In this document: one piece after another, positions 9,664 through 18,014 of the stretch
Numbering within the stretch: position 1 is the stretch's first letter
Layout of the letters: every line of letters starts with the position of its first letter
The notes under the pieces: model-generated
The model's database searches: none
Told to the model about the DNA's origin: nothing
Seen by the model: only the letters and a program-made list of their open reading frames with translations
Assembly: GCA_905234635.1 (NCBI GenBank)
Contig: CAJOJB010000043.1
Location: 1-35,953, forward strand
Origin: an uncultured Eggerthellaceae bacterium
GTDB taxonomy: Bacteria > Actinomycetota > Coriobacteriia > Coriobacteriales > Eggerthellaceae
DNA length: 35,953 nucleotides
Direction of reading: 5' to 3'
Translations under genes and position numbers: made by a program

Positions 9664-10869
9664 ATGGCCGTACATGTTATTAATGAAGCAAATCGCTGTC
9701 TCCAGTGCAAAAAGCCCAGCTGTGTTGAGGGCTGCCCCGTGCATACGCCCATTCCTTTGATTATTGAAGAGTTTAAACAGCATAAGCTCATGGAAGCGGG
9801 GGCACAGTTGTTTGCAAACAATCCGCTTTCGCTCGTGTGTGCCATTGTGTGCGACCATGAAGCCCAGTGTTCGGGGCATTGTGTCCTGGCGAAAAAGGAC
9901 GCACCCATTTCCTTCTTTAGTATTGAGCGTTTTATTTCCGATGCATTCCTTGACCGCATGCGTCCGTGCGTGGCTCAGCGCAAGGGGAAAAAAGCGGCGG
10001 TCATTGGAGCGGGGCCTTCTGGTATGACGGTTGCCCTGGTGTTGGCCCAGGCTGGCTATGACATTACTGTGTTCGACGATAATAGCCATGTGGGCGGCAT
10101 GCTTTATTATGGCATTCCTGAATTCCGTCTTTCGAAGAGCGTGTTGGCACGCTACCGCAAGGTTATGGATGCGTTTGGCATTCAATTCCGTCCGAATACC
10201 GTGCTTGGTGAAGCCTTGAACATAGAAGACTTGTTCCGCGACGGCTACGAGGCCATTTTTGTGGGTACGGGTGTGTGGCGCCCTAAGAACCTGGGAATTG
10301 AAGGTGAAAGCCTGGCCAATGTGCATTTTGGTATTTCGTATTTGGCCAACCCCGACGCCTATGCGCTGGGAGAAAAGGTGGCCATTATCGGCATGGGCAA
10401 TGTGGCTATGGACGTGGCGCGTACGGCTTTGCGGCATGGAGCCTTGGAAGTTACTTTATATGGGCGGTCCAAGCGCGTGGCAGCCAGTGAAAATGAAGTG
10501 GCCTATGCCAAGTTGGACGGGGCCGAGTTTGTGCATGGTATGGCAATCGAAAAGGTATTGCCAGAAGGCCCCGTGTTCAAGGTGGCTATCTTTGACGAAG
10601 ACGACAACGTGGTGGGTTACGAAGAAGATCCTGTTTGTATTCAGGCAGACTCAACCATTTTAGCGGTGAGCCAGGGACCGAAAAATAAGCTCATAAATTC
10701 GTCGCGATGCCTGGAAGGCGACAATCGTGGGTTGTTGGTTACCGACGAAAACTGCATGACTACCTGCGCAGGCGTGTTTGCGGCAGGGGACGTAGTGCAC
10801 GGGTCGAATGCTGCGGTGGATGAAGCAAAGCGAGCTGCTGCAGCCATGATTAAGTTCATGGAACGCTAG
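9664..10869 (+). CDS. GltD-like FAD/NAD(P)-dependent oxidoreductase with N-terminal FeS domain
   Basis: CLQCKKPSCVEGCPVHTPIP; GAGPSGMTVALVLAQAGYDITVFD; GMGNVAMDVARTALR; AAGDVVHGSNAAVDEAKRAAAAM. Confidence 0.9.
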   Translation: MAVHVINEANRCLQCKKPSCVEGCPVHTPIPLIIEEFKQHKLMEAGAQLFANNPLSLVCAIVCDHEAQCSGHCVLAKKDAPISFFSIERFISDAFLDRMRPCVAQRKGKKAAVIGAGPSGMTVALVLAQAGYDITVFDDNSHVGGMLYYGIPEFRLSKSVLARYRKVMDAFGIQFRPNTVLGEALNIEDLFRDGYEAIFVGTGVWRPKNLGIEGESLANVHFGISYLANPDAYALGEKVAIIGMGNVAMDVARTALRHGALEVTLYGRSKRVAASENEVAYAKLDGAEFVHGMAIEKVLPEGPVFKVAIFDEDDNVVGYEEDPVCIQADSTILAVSQGPKNKLINSSRCLEGDNRGLLVTDENCMTTCAGVFAAGDVVHGSNAAVDEAKRAAAAMIKFMER

Positions 10870-10888
10870 GGAACGGCCCGCCCCGCTA

Positions 10889-11010
10889 GGGGACGGTACC
10901 CCTGTCCCAAACGCTAGGGGACGGTACCTCTGTCCCATAGGGGACGGTACCTCTGTCCCATAGGGGACGGTACCCCTGTCCCAAACGCTAGGGGACGGTA
11001 CCCCTGTCCC
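10889..11010. repeat. Five-copy array of a 20-bp palindrome-like unit GGGGACGGTACCYCTGTCCC
   Basis: Units at 10889-10908, 10917-10936, 10940-10959, 10963-10982, 10991-11010; linkers AAACGCTA or ATA; a degenerate copy lies around 10864-10883. Confidence 0.95.
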
Positions 11011-11099
11011 ACATTTATACCTTGGGTAGAGCGCCGTCGTTGCGTCGCGCACTGTTGTTCCTCAGGTTGCTTGACAACACACGCTTAACTCATTACACT

Positions 11100-11117
11100 A
11101 ACATATGAGCATATGTT
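11100..11117. promoter_or_regulatory. Putative ArsR/SmtB-family operator
   Basis: Perfect inverted repeat AACATATG-AG-CATATGTT immediately upstream of the regulator. Confidence 0.7.
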
Positions 11118-11134
11118 CAGATGTTAGGAGAACT

Positions 11135-11467
11135 ATGAGCAAGCATAATCACGAGCAGACAACGGACTTCGCCGACCTGCTGGTACCCGACGAGGAAATG
11201 CTTTACGACCTGGCGGACCTGTTTAAGGTTTTTGCCGACACCACCCGCATCAAGATTCTCTATTCGCTTATGGAACAGGAACTGCCTGTCGCGGCTATTT
11301 CGGAAGCGGTGGGGGTTTCCCAAAGCGCCGTGTCGCACCAACTGCGTAGCCTCAAACAGGCACACTTGGTGAAATTCCGCAAAGAAGGAAAGCAGATCAT
11401 TTACTCCCTTTCTGACGACCACGTCTACACCATGCTCAGCCAAGGTCTTACCCATATCTGTGAATAG
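11135..11467 (+). CDS. ArsR/SmtB-family metal-responsive repressor
   Basis: VFADTTRIKILYSLMEQELPVAAISEAVGVSQSAVSHQLRSLKQAHLVKFRKEGKQIIYSLSDDHVYTMLSQGLTHICE. AGGAG upstream of ATG 11135; the longer ORF start at 11105 lies in the operator. Confidence 0.9.
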   Translation: MSKHNHEQTTDFADLLVPDEEMLYDLADLFKVFADTTRIKILYSLMEQELPVAAISEAVGVSQSAVSHQLRSLKQAHLVKFRKEGKQIIYSLSDDHVYTMLSQGLTHICE

Positions 11468-11510
11468 CGTGGCTCTTTGCCACTGTTTAAGCCAAAAGGA
11501 GATGAAAACC

Positions 11511-11729
11511 ATGCGTAAGGCGATGAAACTCGAAGGTGAAATCTGCGCGAATTGTGCGGCCAAGGTTCAGGCGGCGGTAGAAAAGCTACCTGGCGTAAAC
11601 GAAGCAAGCGTGAATGCCATGACCTACAAGTTCACGCTCGATGCCGAAGACGATGCTTTTGATGCTGCCCTCGAGCAGTCCATCAAGATCTTTGCTGATA
11701 TTGAACCAGATTGCGAGGTTGTGGCATAA
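11511..11729 (+). CDS. Stand-alone heavy-metal-associated (HMA) domain protein
   Basis: MRKAMKLEGEICANCAAKVQAAVEKLPGVNEASVNAMTYKF; CxxC metal motif; AGGAG 9 nt upstream. Confidence 0.88.
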   Translation: MRKAMKLEGEICANCAAKVQAAVEKLPGVNEASVNAMTYKFTLDAEDDAFDAALEQSIKIFADIEPDCEVVA

Positions 11730-11909
11730 AGGGTTATAGGTCCATTTCGCCGAGCGCTTCCGCTGTTCGGCGAAACCATTCACTGGATGGTTTCGCCTCA
11801 TGCGCTCTTGCTTGACGCTCGTTCATTTAGTTAAGTGCAATTTTCGGCAACAGCGAAAATTGCGGTATTTGAACTCACGACATCGGCTCAACGGACCTAT
11901 AACCCTTTA
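11727..11909. repeat. MITE-like / multi-hairpin element with 17-bp terminal inverted repeats
   Basis: TAAAGGGTTATAGGTCC (11727-11743) and GGACCTATAACCCTTTA (11893-11909), perfect inverted repeats; internal hairpins GGCGAAACCAT/ATGGTTTCGCC and GCAATTTTCG/CGAAAATTGC. Confidence 0.85.
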
Positions 11910-11923
11910 GGTTCATCTGGATT

Positions 11924-13822
11924 ATGAACAAGAAGCAAAAAAAGAAACGAAATCGCATTTTGGTGGCGCTTGCCATTTTTTTGGTTTTCGAAGCCATGGA
12001 ACTAGCTGGTGTCTTTGATGCCTTGCCTGGTGGCTTGTGGCTTGAATTCGGCGCCTTCCTTATTCCGTATCTTATTGCGGGCTACGACGTGCTTGCTAAA
12101 GCCTGGCACGGCATTACGCACAAGCAGCCCTTCGACGAAAACCTGCTTATGAGCATTGCGACCATCGGTGCTTTTGCGCTGGTATTTTTCCCCGAAGCGG
12201 AACCGCATATGGCCGAAGGCGCAGCGGTTATGCTGTTTTACCAGGTAGGGGAGTTGTTTGAAAGCTATGCTGTGGGCAAGACGCGCCGCAGTATTGCAGA
12301 CATGATGGATATTGCGCCCGACTTCGCCACTATTGAAGAAGGCGGGCAGTTGGCACAGGTAGACCCTGCAAGCGTGGCGGTGGGAAGTGCCATAGTGGTC
12401 AAGCCAGGGGAGCGCGTGCCCCTCGATGGGGTTGTTGTGCAAGGTTCAAGCCAGCTAGACACTTCGGCTCTGACGGGTGAGTCCGTGCCCCGCGTGGTGG
12501 AAGTGGGTGCGCAAGTAGCCAGTGGTTGCGTGAATATGACCGGCGTACTAAACATACGAACGACTAAGGCCTATGGCGAATCTACCGTTCAGCGCATTTT
12601 GGACCTGGTTGAAAATGCGAGCGAAAAGAAGGCCCGCACCGAAAACTTCATCACCCGCTTTGCGCGCTACTACACTCCCATTGTGGTGGGTTTGGCAGTT
12701 CTTATTGCTGTCGTAAGCCCTTTGTTGTTGGGGCAGAGCTGGTCAAGCAGCGTTCAGGCAGCCCTTGTCTTTTTGGTGGTAAGTTGCCCCTGCGCCCTGG
12801 TTATCAGCGTGCCCTTGTCTTTCTTTGGGGGCATAGGCGCGGCAAGCCGCAAGGGCATTTTAGTAAAGGGATCGAGCTATCTGGAATCGCTTGCCCAGGT
12901 GGACACGATTGCCTTCGACAAAACGGGCACCCTCACAAGCGGAAGCTTCAATGTGGTGGCCGTGCATCCTGAATCGGGCGTGGACGCTAACACTTTGCTG
13001 TCTTATGCGGCCCACGCTGAAAACTTTTCAGGCCATCCCATTGCTGCTTCAGTGCGCGCTGCCTATGCGGGCGAAATTGATTCTGACCTTATTGACGACG
13101 TGCAAGAAGTTGGCGGGGAAGGTGTGCGGGCGCGCGTGGACGGGCACAATGTGCTCGTGGGTAACGACAAACTCATGCGGGGTGCCGGTATAGCGGCGGA
13201 CTCGTGTTCTGTTGTGGGGACCATGCTTCACGTGGCGCTTGATGATAGCTATATGGGGCATATTGTTATTGCTGACGTTTTGAAGGACGACGCAGTTGAG
13301 ACAATTTCCTCTTTGCGTTCGGCGGGAGTGAAGCGCATTGTCATGCTCACGGGCGACCGCAAAGAAGTGGCGGCTGCGGTGGCCAATGAACTAGGCTTAG
13401 ATGAATACCATGCCCAGTGTTTGCCCGCCGACAAAGTTGCCCATGTCGAAGGCTTGCTTACTCAGGCGGGTGATCGCGGAAAGGTGGCCTTTGTGGGCGA
13501 CGGCATTAACGACGCCCCGGTGCTTATGCGTGCCGATGTGGGCATTGCTATGGGTGCTCTTGGGTCCGACGCCGCCATTGAAGCCGCCGACGTGGTGCTT
13601 ATGGACGACAAACCCGCCAACATCGCCAAAGCCATCGGTATTGCGCGCAAAACTATGCACATCGTTCGTCAAAACATCGTCTTTGCTATAGGCGTAAAGG
13701 TGCTCATCATGATTCTGGCCCTGCCGTTTATTGGTATTGCTAATATGTGGCTGGCCGTTTTTGGTGACGTGGGTGTAGCGTGCCTTGCTATTCTCAATGC
13801 CATGCGTACCCTTCGCGTATAG
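11924..13822 (+). CDS. P1B-type heavy-metal translocating ATPase (Zn/Cd/Pb type) lacking an N-terminal HMA domain
   Basis: VSCPCALVISVPLSFFGGIGAASRKGILVKG; FDKTGTLTSG; VAFVGDGINDAPVLMRADVGIAMG. Confidence 0.95.
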   Translation: MNKKQKKKRNRILVALAIFLVFEAMELAGVFDALPGGLWLEFGAFLIPYLIAGYDVLAKAWHGITHKQPFDENLLMSIATIGAFALVFFPEAEPHMAEGAAVMLFYQVGELFESYAVGKTRRSIADMMDIAPDFATIEEGGQLAQVDPASVAVGSAIVVKPGERVPLDGVVVQGSSQLDTSALTGESVPRVVEVGAQVASGCVNMTGVLNIRTTKAYGESTVQRILDLVENASEKKARTENFITRFARYYTPIVVGLAVLIAVVSPLLLGQSWSSSVQAALVFLVVSCPCALVISVPLSFFGGIGAASRKGILVKGSSYLESLAQVDTIAFDKTGTLTSGSFNVVAVHPESGVDANTLLSYAAHAENFSGHPIAASVRAAYAGEIDSDLIDDVQEVGGEGVRARVDGHNVLVGNDKLMRGAGIAADSCSVVGTMLHVALDDSYMGHIVIADVLKDDAVETISSLRSAGVKRIVMLTGDRKEVAAAVANELGLDEYHAQCLPADKVAHVEGLLTQAGDRGKVAFVGDGINDAPVLMRADVGIAMGALGSDAAIEAADVVLMDDKPANIAKAIGIARKTMHIVRQNIVFAIGVKVLIMILALPFIGIANMWLAVFGDVGVACLAILNAMRTLRV

Positions 13823-13830
13823 TGGTAATT

Positions 13831-13895
13831 TGGGAAATTGGGGTCGGAGGATTTTGTCCCAAAAATGGGAAAAATCCTCCGACCCCATTTTCCCA
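13831..13895. repeat. ~65-bp long palindromic repeat
   Basis: TGGGAAATTGGGGTCGGAGGATTTT pairs with AAAATCCTCCGACCCCATTTTCCCA around an inner TCCCAAAAATGGGA hairpin. Confidence 0.92.
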
Positions 13896-13946
13896 AAAAA
13901 CGCTGCTTGTGCTATTGTTTTCCAGTTACCAATGAAGGAGTAATAC

Positions 13947-14546
13947 ATGAACATTGTTTGTCTTGACCTTGAAGGCGTGCTTGTCCCAGAAATCTGGATT
14001 GAGTTCGCCGAAGCCGTGGGTATCCCCGAACTGAAGCGCACCACGCGCGACGAACCCGACTACGACAAACTTATGGCTTGGCGCCTGGATATCTTGCGTG
14101 AAAACAATTTGGGCCTGAAAGAAATTCAGGACACTATTGCCACCATCGATCCTCTGCCTGGTGCGAAGGAATTCCTCGACATCTTGCGCTCAGAAACCCA
14201 GGTCATCATCGTTTCCGACACCTTCACTCAGTTTGCGCAGCCGCTTATGAAAAAGCTGGGCTGGCCCACGCTGTTCTGCAACGAACTAGAGGTTGGCGAA
14301 AATGGCGAAATCATCGGCTGGCTTATGCGCTGCTGCAATAGTAAATACACCACGGTTAAGGCACTGCATCAGGCTTGTTTCGAAACCATCGCTGCGGGCG
14401 ACAGCTTCAACGACCTGGAAATGATCCGCGCAGGCAAGGAGGGCTTCCTGTTCCGCACTACCGACGCTATCAAGGCTGCGAACCCCGACCTGCAAGCCTT
14501 CGAAGAATACGACGACCTTTTGGCTGCCATACGCGCGGCACTTTAG
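13947..14546 (+). CDS. thrH: HAD-family phosphoserine phosphatase/homoserine phosphotransferase ThrH-like
   Basis: MNIVCLDLEGVLVPEIWIEFAEAVGIPELKRTTRDEPDYDKLM...IIVSDTFTQFAQPLMKKLGWPTLFCNELEV; GDSFNDLEMI. Confidence 0.88.
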   Translation: MNIVCLDLEGVLVPEIWIEFAEAVGIPELKRTTRDEPDYDKLMAWRLDILRENNLGLKEIQDTIATIDPLPGAKEFLDILRSETQVIIVSDTFTQFAQPLMKKLGWPTLFCNELEVGENGEIIGWLMRCCNSKYTTVKALHQACFETIAAGDSFNDLEMIRAGKEGFLFRTTDAIKAANPDLQAFEEYDDLLAAIRAAL

Positions 14547-14570
14547 ACCCCGAAAAGAAGCGTACGCCCT

Positions 14571-15968
14571 ATGGAACAGCTCGACTTACAGGCTCTTCTG
14601 AAAAAATCGTACGAGATTTGCGACGCCCTTACGCGCGCCAACGTGGGAAATGTGGCCACAGAAAAGCGCCAGCTTCGGATTATGCTGCGCAACGAACTGG
14701 CCTTGTTTGGCGCCTACATTACTAACAGCGATAAGACCATTACCGAAGAAGAAGCGGAATTCATTCGTACCACGCTCGATTTTCCGGTAAATGCCCAGAT
14801 TATCGAAGATATTCACAACAAGCGCGGCATGGCCGAAAAGGACCCCGAAGGCTATCCGCCGTCGCTGAAGTATGCCATGCTATCCGACGCGGGCAACAAG
14901 CTAGATCCCGACCCCTTCAGGGGCCAGGCGTCCATGTACTTCTACGACACGTTCAAGCTGTTCGGCCAGCATGTGCTTGCACTGTATGCGCCTGCAGCCC
15001 CCGAATCCGAAGTGCAGCGCTACACCGAATACCTGCAGCGCATGGAAGACGCACTCAATGAATACTGCGTGTGGCGTCCTGTTACGCAGCGTTCCTATAA
15101 GGTGGCCGAGCTGACACTTCAGACGCAGTCGGTTGAAGAACGCGAGGCAGAACTGGAAGAATTGCTAGAAGAATTGTCTTCGCTTGTGGGCTTGGAAGGT
15201 GTAAAACACCAGGTCAACATTATGGTGAATTTAATCAAGGTCCAGCAAATGCGTGACGACTTGGAAATGAAATCAACCGATATTTCCAAGCACATGGCAT
15301 TCTTGGGTAACCCCGGCACGGGTAAAACGACCGTAGCGCGCCTGCTTGCCGATATCTATCGGTGCATGGGCGTGCTGCGCAAGGGTCAGCTCGTTGAAGT
15401 CGACCGTTCGGGTTTGGTGCGTGGTTATGTGGGCCAGACCGCTGCACGTACGGCTGAAGTTATCGACGAAGCCATGGGCGGCCTGCTTTTCGTCGACGAA
15501 GCGTACGCACTCACCGTGAAGAAAGGCGACAACGACTTTGGCCAGGAATCGGTGGACACCCTGCTCAAGGCCATGGAAGATCATCGCGACGACTTCGTGG
15601 TCATAGTGGCGGGTTACACCAACCTTATGGAACAGTTCTTGGATTCTAATCCGGGCCTGCGTTCGCGCTTTGCCAACCTTATCTATTTCGACGACTATAC
15701 GGCCGAAGAGCTTTACGAAATTTTGCTTCAAAACCTAGAAAAGCGTGAATACCACCTAACCACCGAGGCGGCAGTCGAAGCGCGTGAACTCATTAAGAAG
15801 CGCGTGGCAAATAAGCCCGAAAACTTTGCCAATGCCCGTGACGTGCGCAACTTCTTAGAACGTGCTATTGCCAATCACGCCCTGCGTGTTGCGCCCCTGA
15901 AGGACGCACCGGGTAACAAGGAGCTTCTGAGCACTATCGAGCTTGTCGACCTCGAAGACTGGGAATAA
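14571..15968 (+). CDS. CbxX/CfqX-type (SpoVK-like) AAA ATPase
   Basis: LVGLEGVKHQVNIMVNLIKV; Walker A FLGNPGTGKTTVARLLA; Walker B GLLFVDEAYAL; SRFANLIYFDDY. Confidence 0.9.
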   Translation: MEQLDLQALLKKSYEICDALTRANVGNVATEKRQLRIMLRNELALFGAYITNSDKTITEEEAEFIRTTLDFPVNAQIIEDIHNKRGMAEKDPEGYPPSLKYAMLSDAGNKLDPDPFRGQASMYFYDTFKLFGQHVLALYAPAAPESEVQRYTEYLQRMEDALNEYCVWRPVTQRSYKVAELTLQTQSVEEREAELEELLEELSSLVGLEGVKHQVNIMVNLIKVQQMRDDLEMKSTDISKHMAFLGNPGTGKTTVARLLADIYRCMGVLRKGQLVEVDRSGLVRGYVGQTAARTAEVIDEAMGGLLFVDEAYALTVKKGDNDFGQESVDTLLKAMEDHRDDFVVIVAGYTNLMEQFLDSNPGLRSRFANLIYFDDYTAEELYEILLQNLEKREYHLTTEAAVEARELIKKRVANKPENFANARDVRNFLERAIANHALRVAPLKDAPGNKELLSTIELVDLEDWE

Positions 15969-15998
15969 CCCTTCGTCCCATTTCCCAAGTTGTAAAAA

Positions 15999-17936
15999 CT
16001 AAAGGCTGCGGGTGAGGTAGAGCCCGTTGTCGGTAAAATCCAGATTGCGGTAGTAATTACGCGTACCGACTGCACTTATAACGTTCATTTTTTCATAACC
16101 CGCTTCACGAGCAATTTTGCAAGCCCGTTCGACCAGTGCGCGGCCAAGCCCTTGGTGTTGCGCGCCCGTCGTGGGGGCGTGAAGACGCGCGGCAGCACCG
16201 TAAACGTGGACTTCGCGAATCATGGCTTCCGTAGGTCTAACAGGAAGTGTTTCTGCATGGGCTTGCATCCAGTCTGCGTGGGGGAGGGACAAGCGCAAGA
16301 AGCCAGCAATACGGTTTTCTACGGCTGCATCCGGTTCGGCGGGAGCAACCCATTGCAAGAAGACTTCGCGGGTATTAGATGTGTCGTAGCTTTCCTCAAT
16401 CATTTCAAGTTTGTCGGCGCTGGTTTCGGAAGTGGCAATTTCGCGCATACGAATTTCTTGAACAGGCGACGCCCCTTCGGCAACCAGTGTTTCAACGCGC
16501 TGCTCCACCATTTGGCGGAGGTTGGGTTTTTTGTTGCCAGCCGCAATGTCATCGCTTGAAAGCGTGTGAGCAGGTGTAATAAGCACGTCGGCTGCAAGCA
16601 GGTCAACCAGTGTGTCTTCGGTGTAAGGCTGCCAGCTGCCGCTTTCGAAGAGCTTCACCAGCCCCGTGTCTTCAATGAGCACGCAGGGATAGAGCTTCAC
16701 TTCGTCGGGCGCGATGGCGGCATCGTGCACGAAGTTTTGGTAGTCGTCCTTGTCGCCTTCAGGGGTGACACCAGGCAGGTTTGCCATGAAGTGCGCATGG
16801 CTTTTGAAACCGAAGGCACGCGCCAGTTCAAAGGCTTCACGAACGCGCGCGAGCGGGGTGGGGCGCTGGCACGTTGCGGCAACCGTTTCATTGAGTGTTT
16901 GCACACCCATTTGGAGTTTCGTACAGCCTAAGTCGCGCAGCAGTCTTAAGCTTTCAGGCGTAATAGAATCGGGGCGCGTTTCGACCACCAGGCCCACCAC
17001 GCGATGGGCGGCATCTTCATTGGCAAGCTGCACTTCGTGTAGCTGGTCGAGGTTTCCTCCCTGAAGTGTTTCCAGGCTTTCCCAGGGTGAACCTGGGCCA
17101 TAGAGAGCATTGACTGCTTCGTTGTAGGTAGCGCTTCCATCCTTTATGCGCTGCTGCCATGCCTGTGTTTGCGCCACAAGCGTTTCTTCTTCGTACGTAA
17201 TACCCGCATTGGCATACATCGCAGCCCGCTTATGGGAATTTAGGGACGGAGGATTTTTCCCATTTGGGAATTTGGGGTCGGAGGATTTTTCCCAAAAATG
17301 GGAATTTGGGGACGGAGGATTTTTCCCATTTTTCCCAGAAGCGAATACATCTCCGACGCCGCCAGTGCTTTCACCTGCATCGTTCAGTGCGCGGAATAGT
17401 TCGCTTACAAACCACATTTGGTAGGCAGCCGAATAGTCCGTAAAACTACCACCCAGAATAATGAGTTCGACTTTGTCGGTTGCGTGGCCCATGGCCTCCA
17501 GCGCAGTTAACCTACTTGCCACTTGCAGGTAGGAGTCGAAGTAATTGCGTTCCGCCCGCTGGCATGCAGGTTCGGCATGGAGGTAGCTCTTGGGCATGCG
17601 CACGTCGTTGGGACAATAGATGCAGTTGCCCGCGCAGGCGTGCGGCTTAGTAATAACGGTAATGGTGGCCACCCCCGATGCCGTGCGACGCGGTTTCATC
17701 TGAATAGCGGCCAGCAAGGCGCGTTCTTCTTCACCCGACAAATTCCAGCTTTCCCATAACGCAGGATCGTCCTGCTTCACCTGAAGGTAGTAAGGCGCCA
17801 GTTGCTTCTTAGCGAAATGTTTTACCGGCTCCCGGAAGCGCTTGTTGTGCACCGCGATAATGCGGTCAACTTTGCGTGCGCTTAAGGTGCCCGCGTCTTT
17901 CAGTTCGGCAATTATGTCAGCCATCAATTCTTGCAT
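15999..17936 (-). CDS. Elp3-family radical SAM / GNAT tRNA uridine-34 modification enzyme
   Basis: Radical SAM CAGNCIYCPNDVRMPKSYLHAEPACQRAERN; C-terminal GNAT QHQGLGRALVERACKIAREAGYEKMNVISAVGTRNYYRNLDF; interrupted in frame by repeats. Confidence 0.92.
   Translation of the reverse strand: MQELMADIIAELKDAGTLSARKVDRIIAVHNKRFREPVKHFAKKQLAPYYLQVKQDDPALWESWNLSGEEERALLAAIQMKPRRTASGVATITVITKPHACAGNCIYCPNDVRMPKSYLHAEPACQRAERNYFDSYLQVASRLTALEAMGHATDKVELIILGGSFTDYSAAYQMWFVSELFRALNDAGESTGGVGDVFASGKNGKNPPSPNSHFWEKSSDPKFPNGKNPPSLNSHKRAAMYANAGITYEEETLVAQTQAWQQRIKDGSATYNEAVNALYGPGSPWESLETLQGGNLDQLHEVQLANEDAAHRVVGLVVETRPDSITPESLRLLRDLGCTKLQMGVQTLNETVAATCQRPTPLARVREAFELARAFGFKSHAHFMANLPGVTPEGDKDDYQNFVHDAAIAPDEVKLYPCVLIEDTGLVKLFESGSWQPYTEDTLVDLLAADVLITPAHTLSSDDIAAGNKKPNLRQMVEQRVETLVAEGASPVQEIRMREIATSETSADKLEMIEESYDTSNTREVFLQWVAPAEPDAAVENRIAGFLRLSLPHADWMQAHAETLPVRPTEAMIREVHVYGAAARLHAPTTGAQHQGLGRALVERACKIAREAGYEKMNVISAVGTRNYYRNLDFTDNGLYLTRSL
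17233..17337. repeat. Three tandem copies of the TGGGAATTTGGGGWCGGAGGATTTTTCCCA repeat inside elp3
   Basis: Read directly; 105 nt from the first TGGGAA to the last TTTCCCA; related to the palindrome at 13831-13895. Confidence 0.95.
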
Positions 17937-18014
17937 AGTAAAAGTATAGCCGCGCGGCCCTTACAGCTTGTTGTCAATTACGGGCTTTCGCAGGTATTCA
18001 GGTACAATTTTCAC

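Noticed and set aside
10889-11010. CRISPR array
   Set aside because: Repeats are 20 bp and palindrome-like with linkers of only 3 or 8 bp that are themselves repeated; there are no unique spacers and no cas genes.
10660-11052. Minus-strand 130-aa ORF over the repeat array
   Set aside because: Protein is the translated repeat (TGVPSPS...) plus antisense of the GltD-like gene; no independent support.
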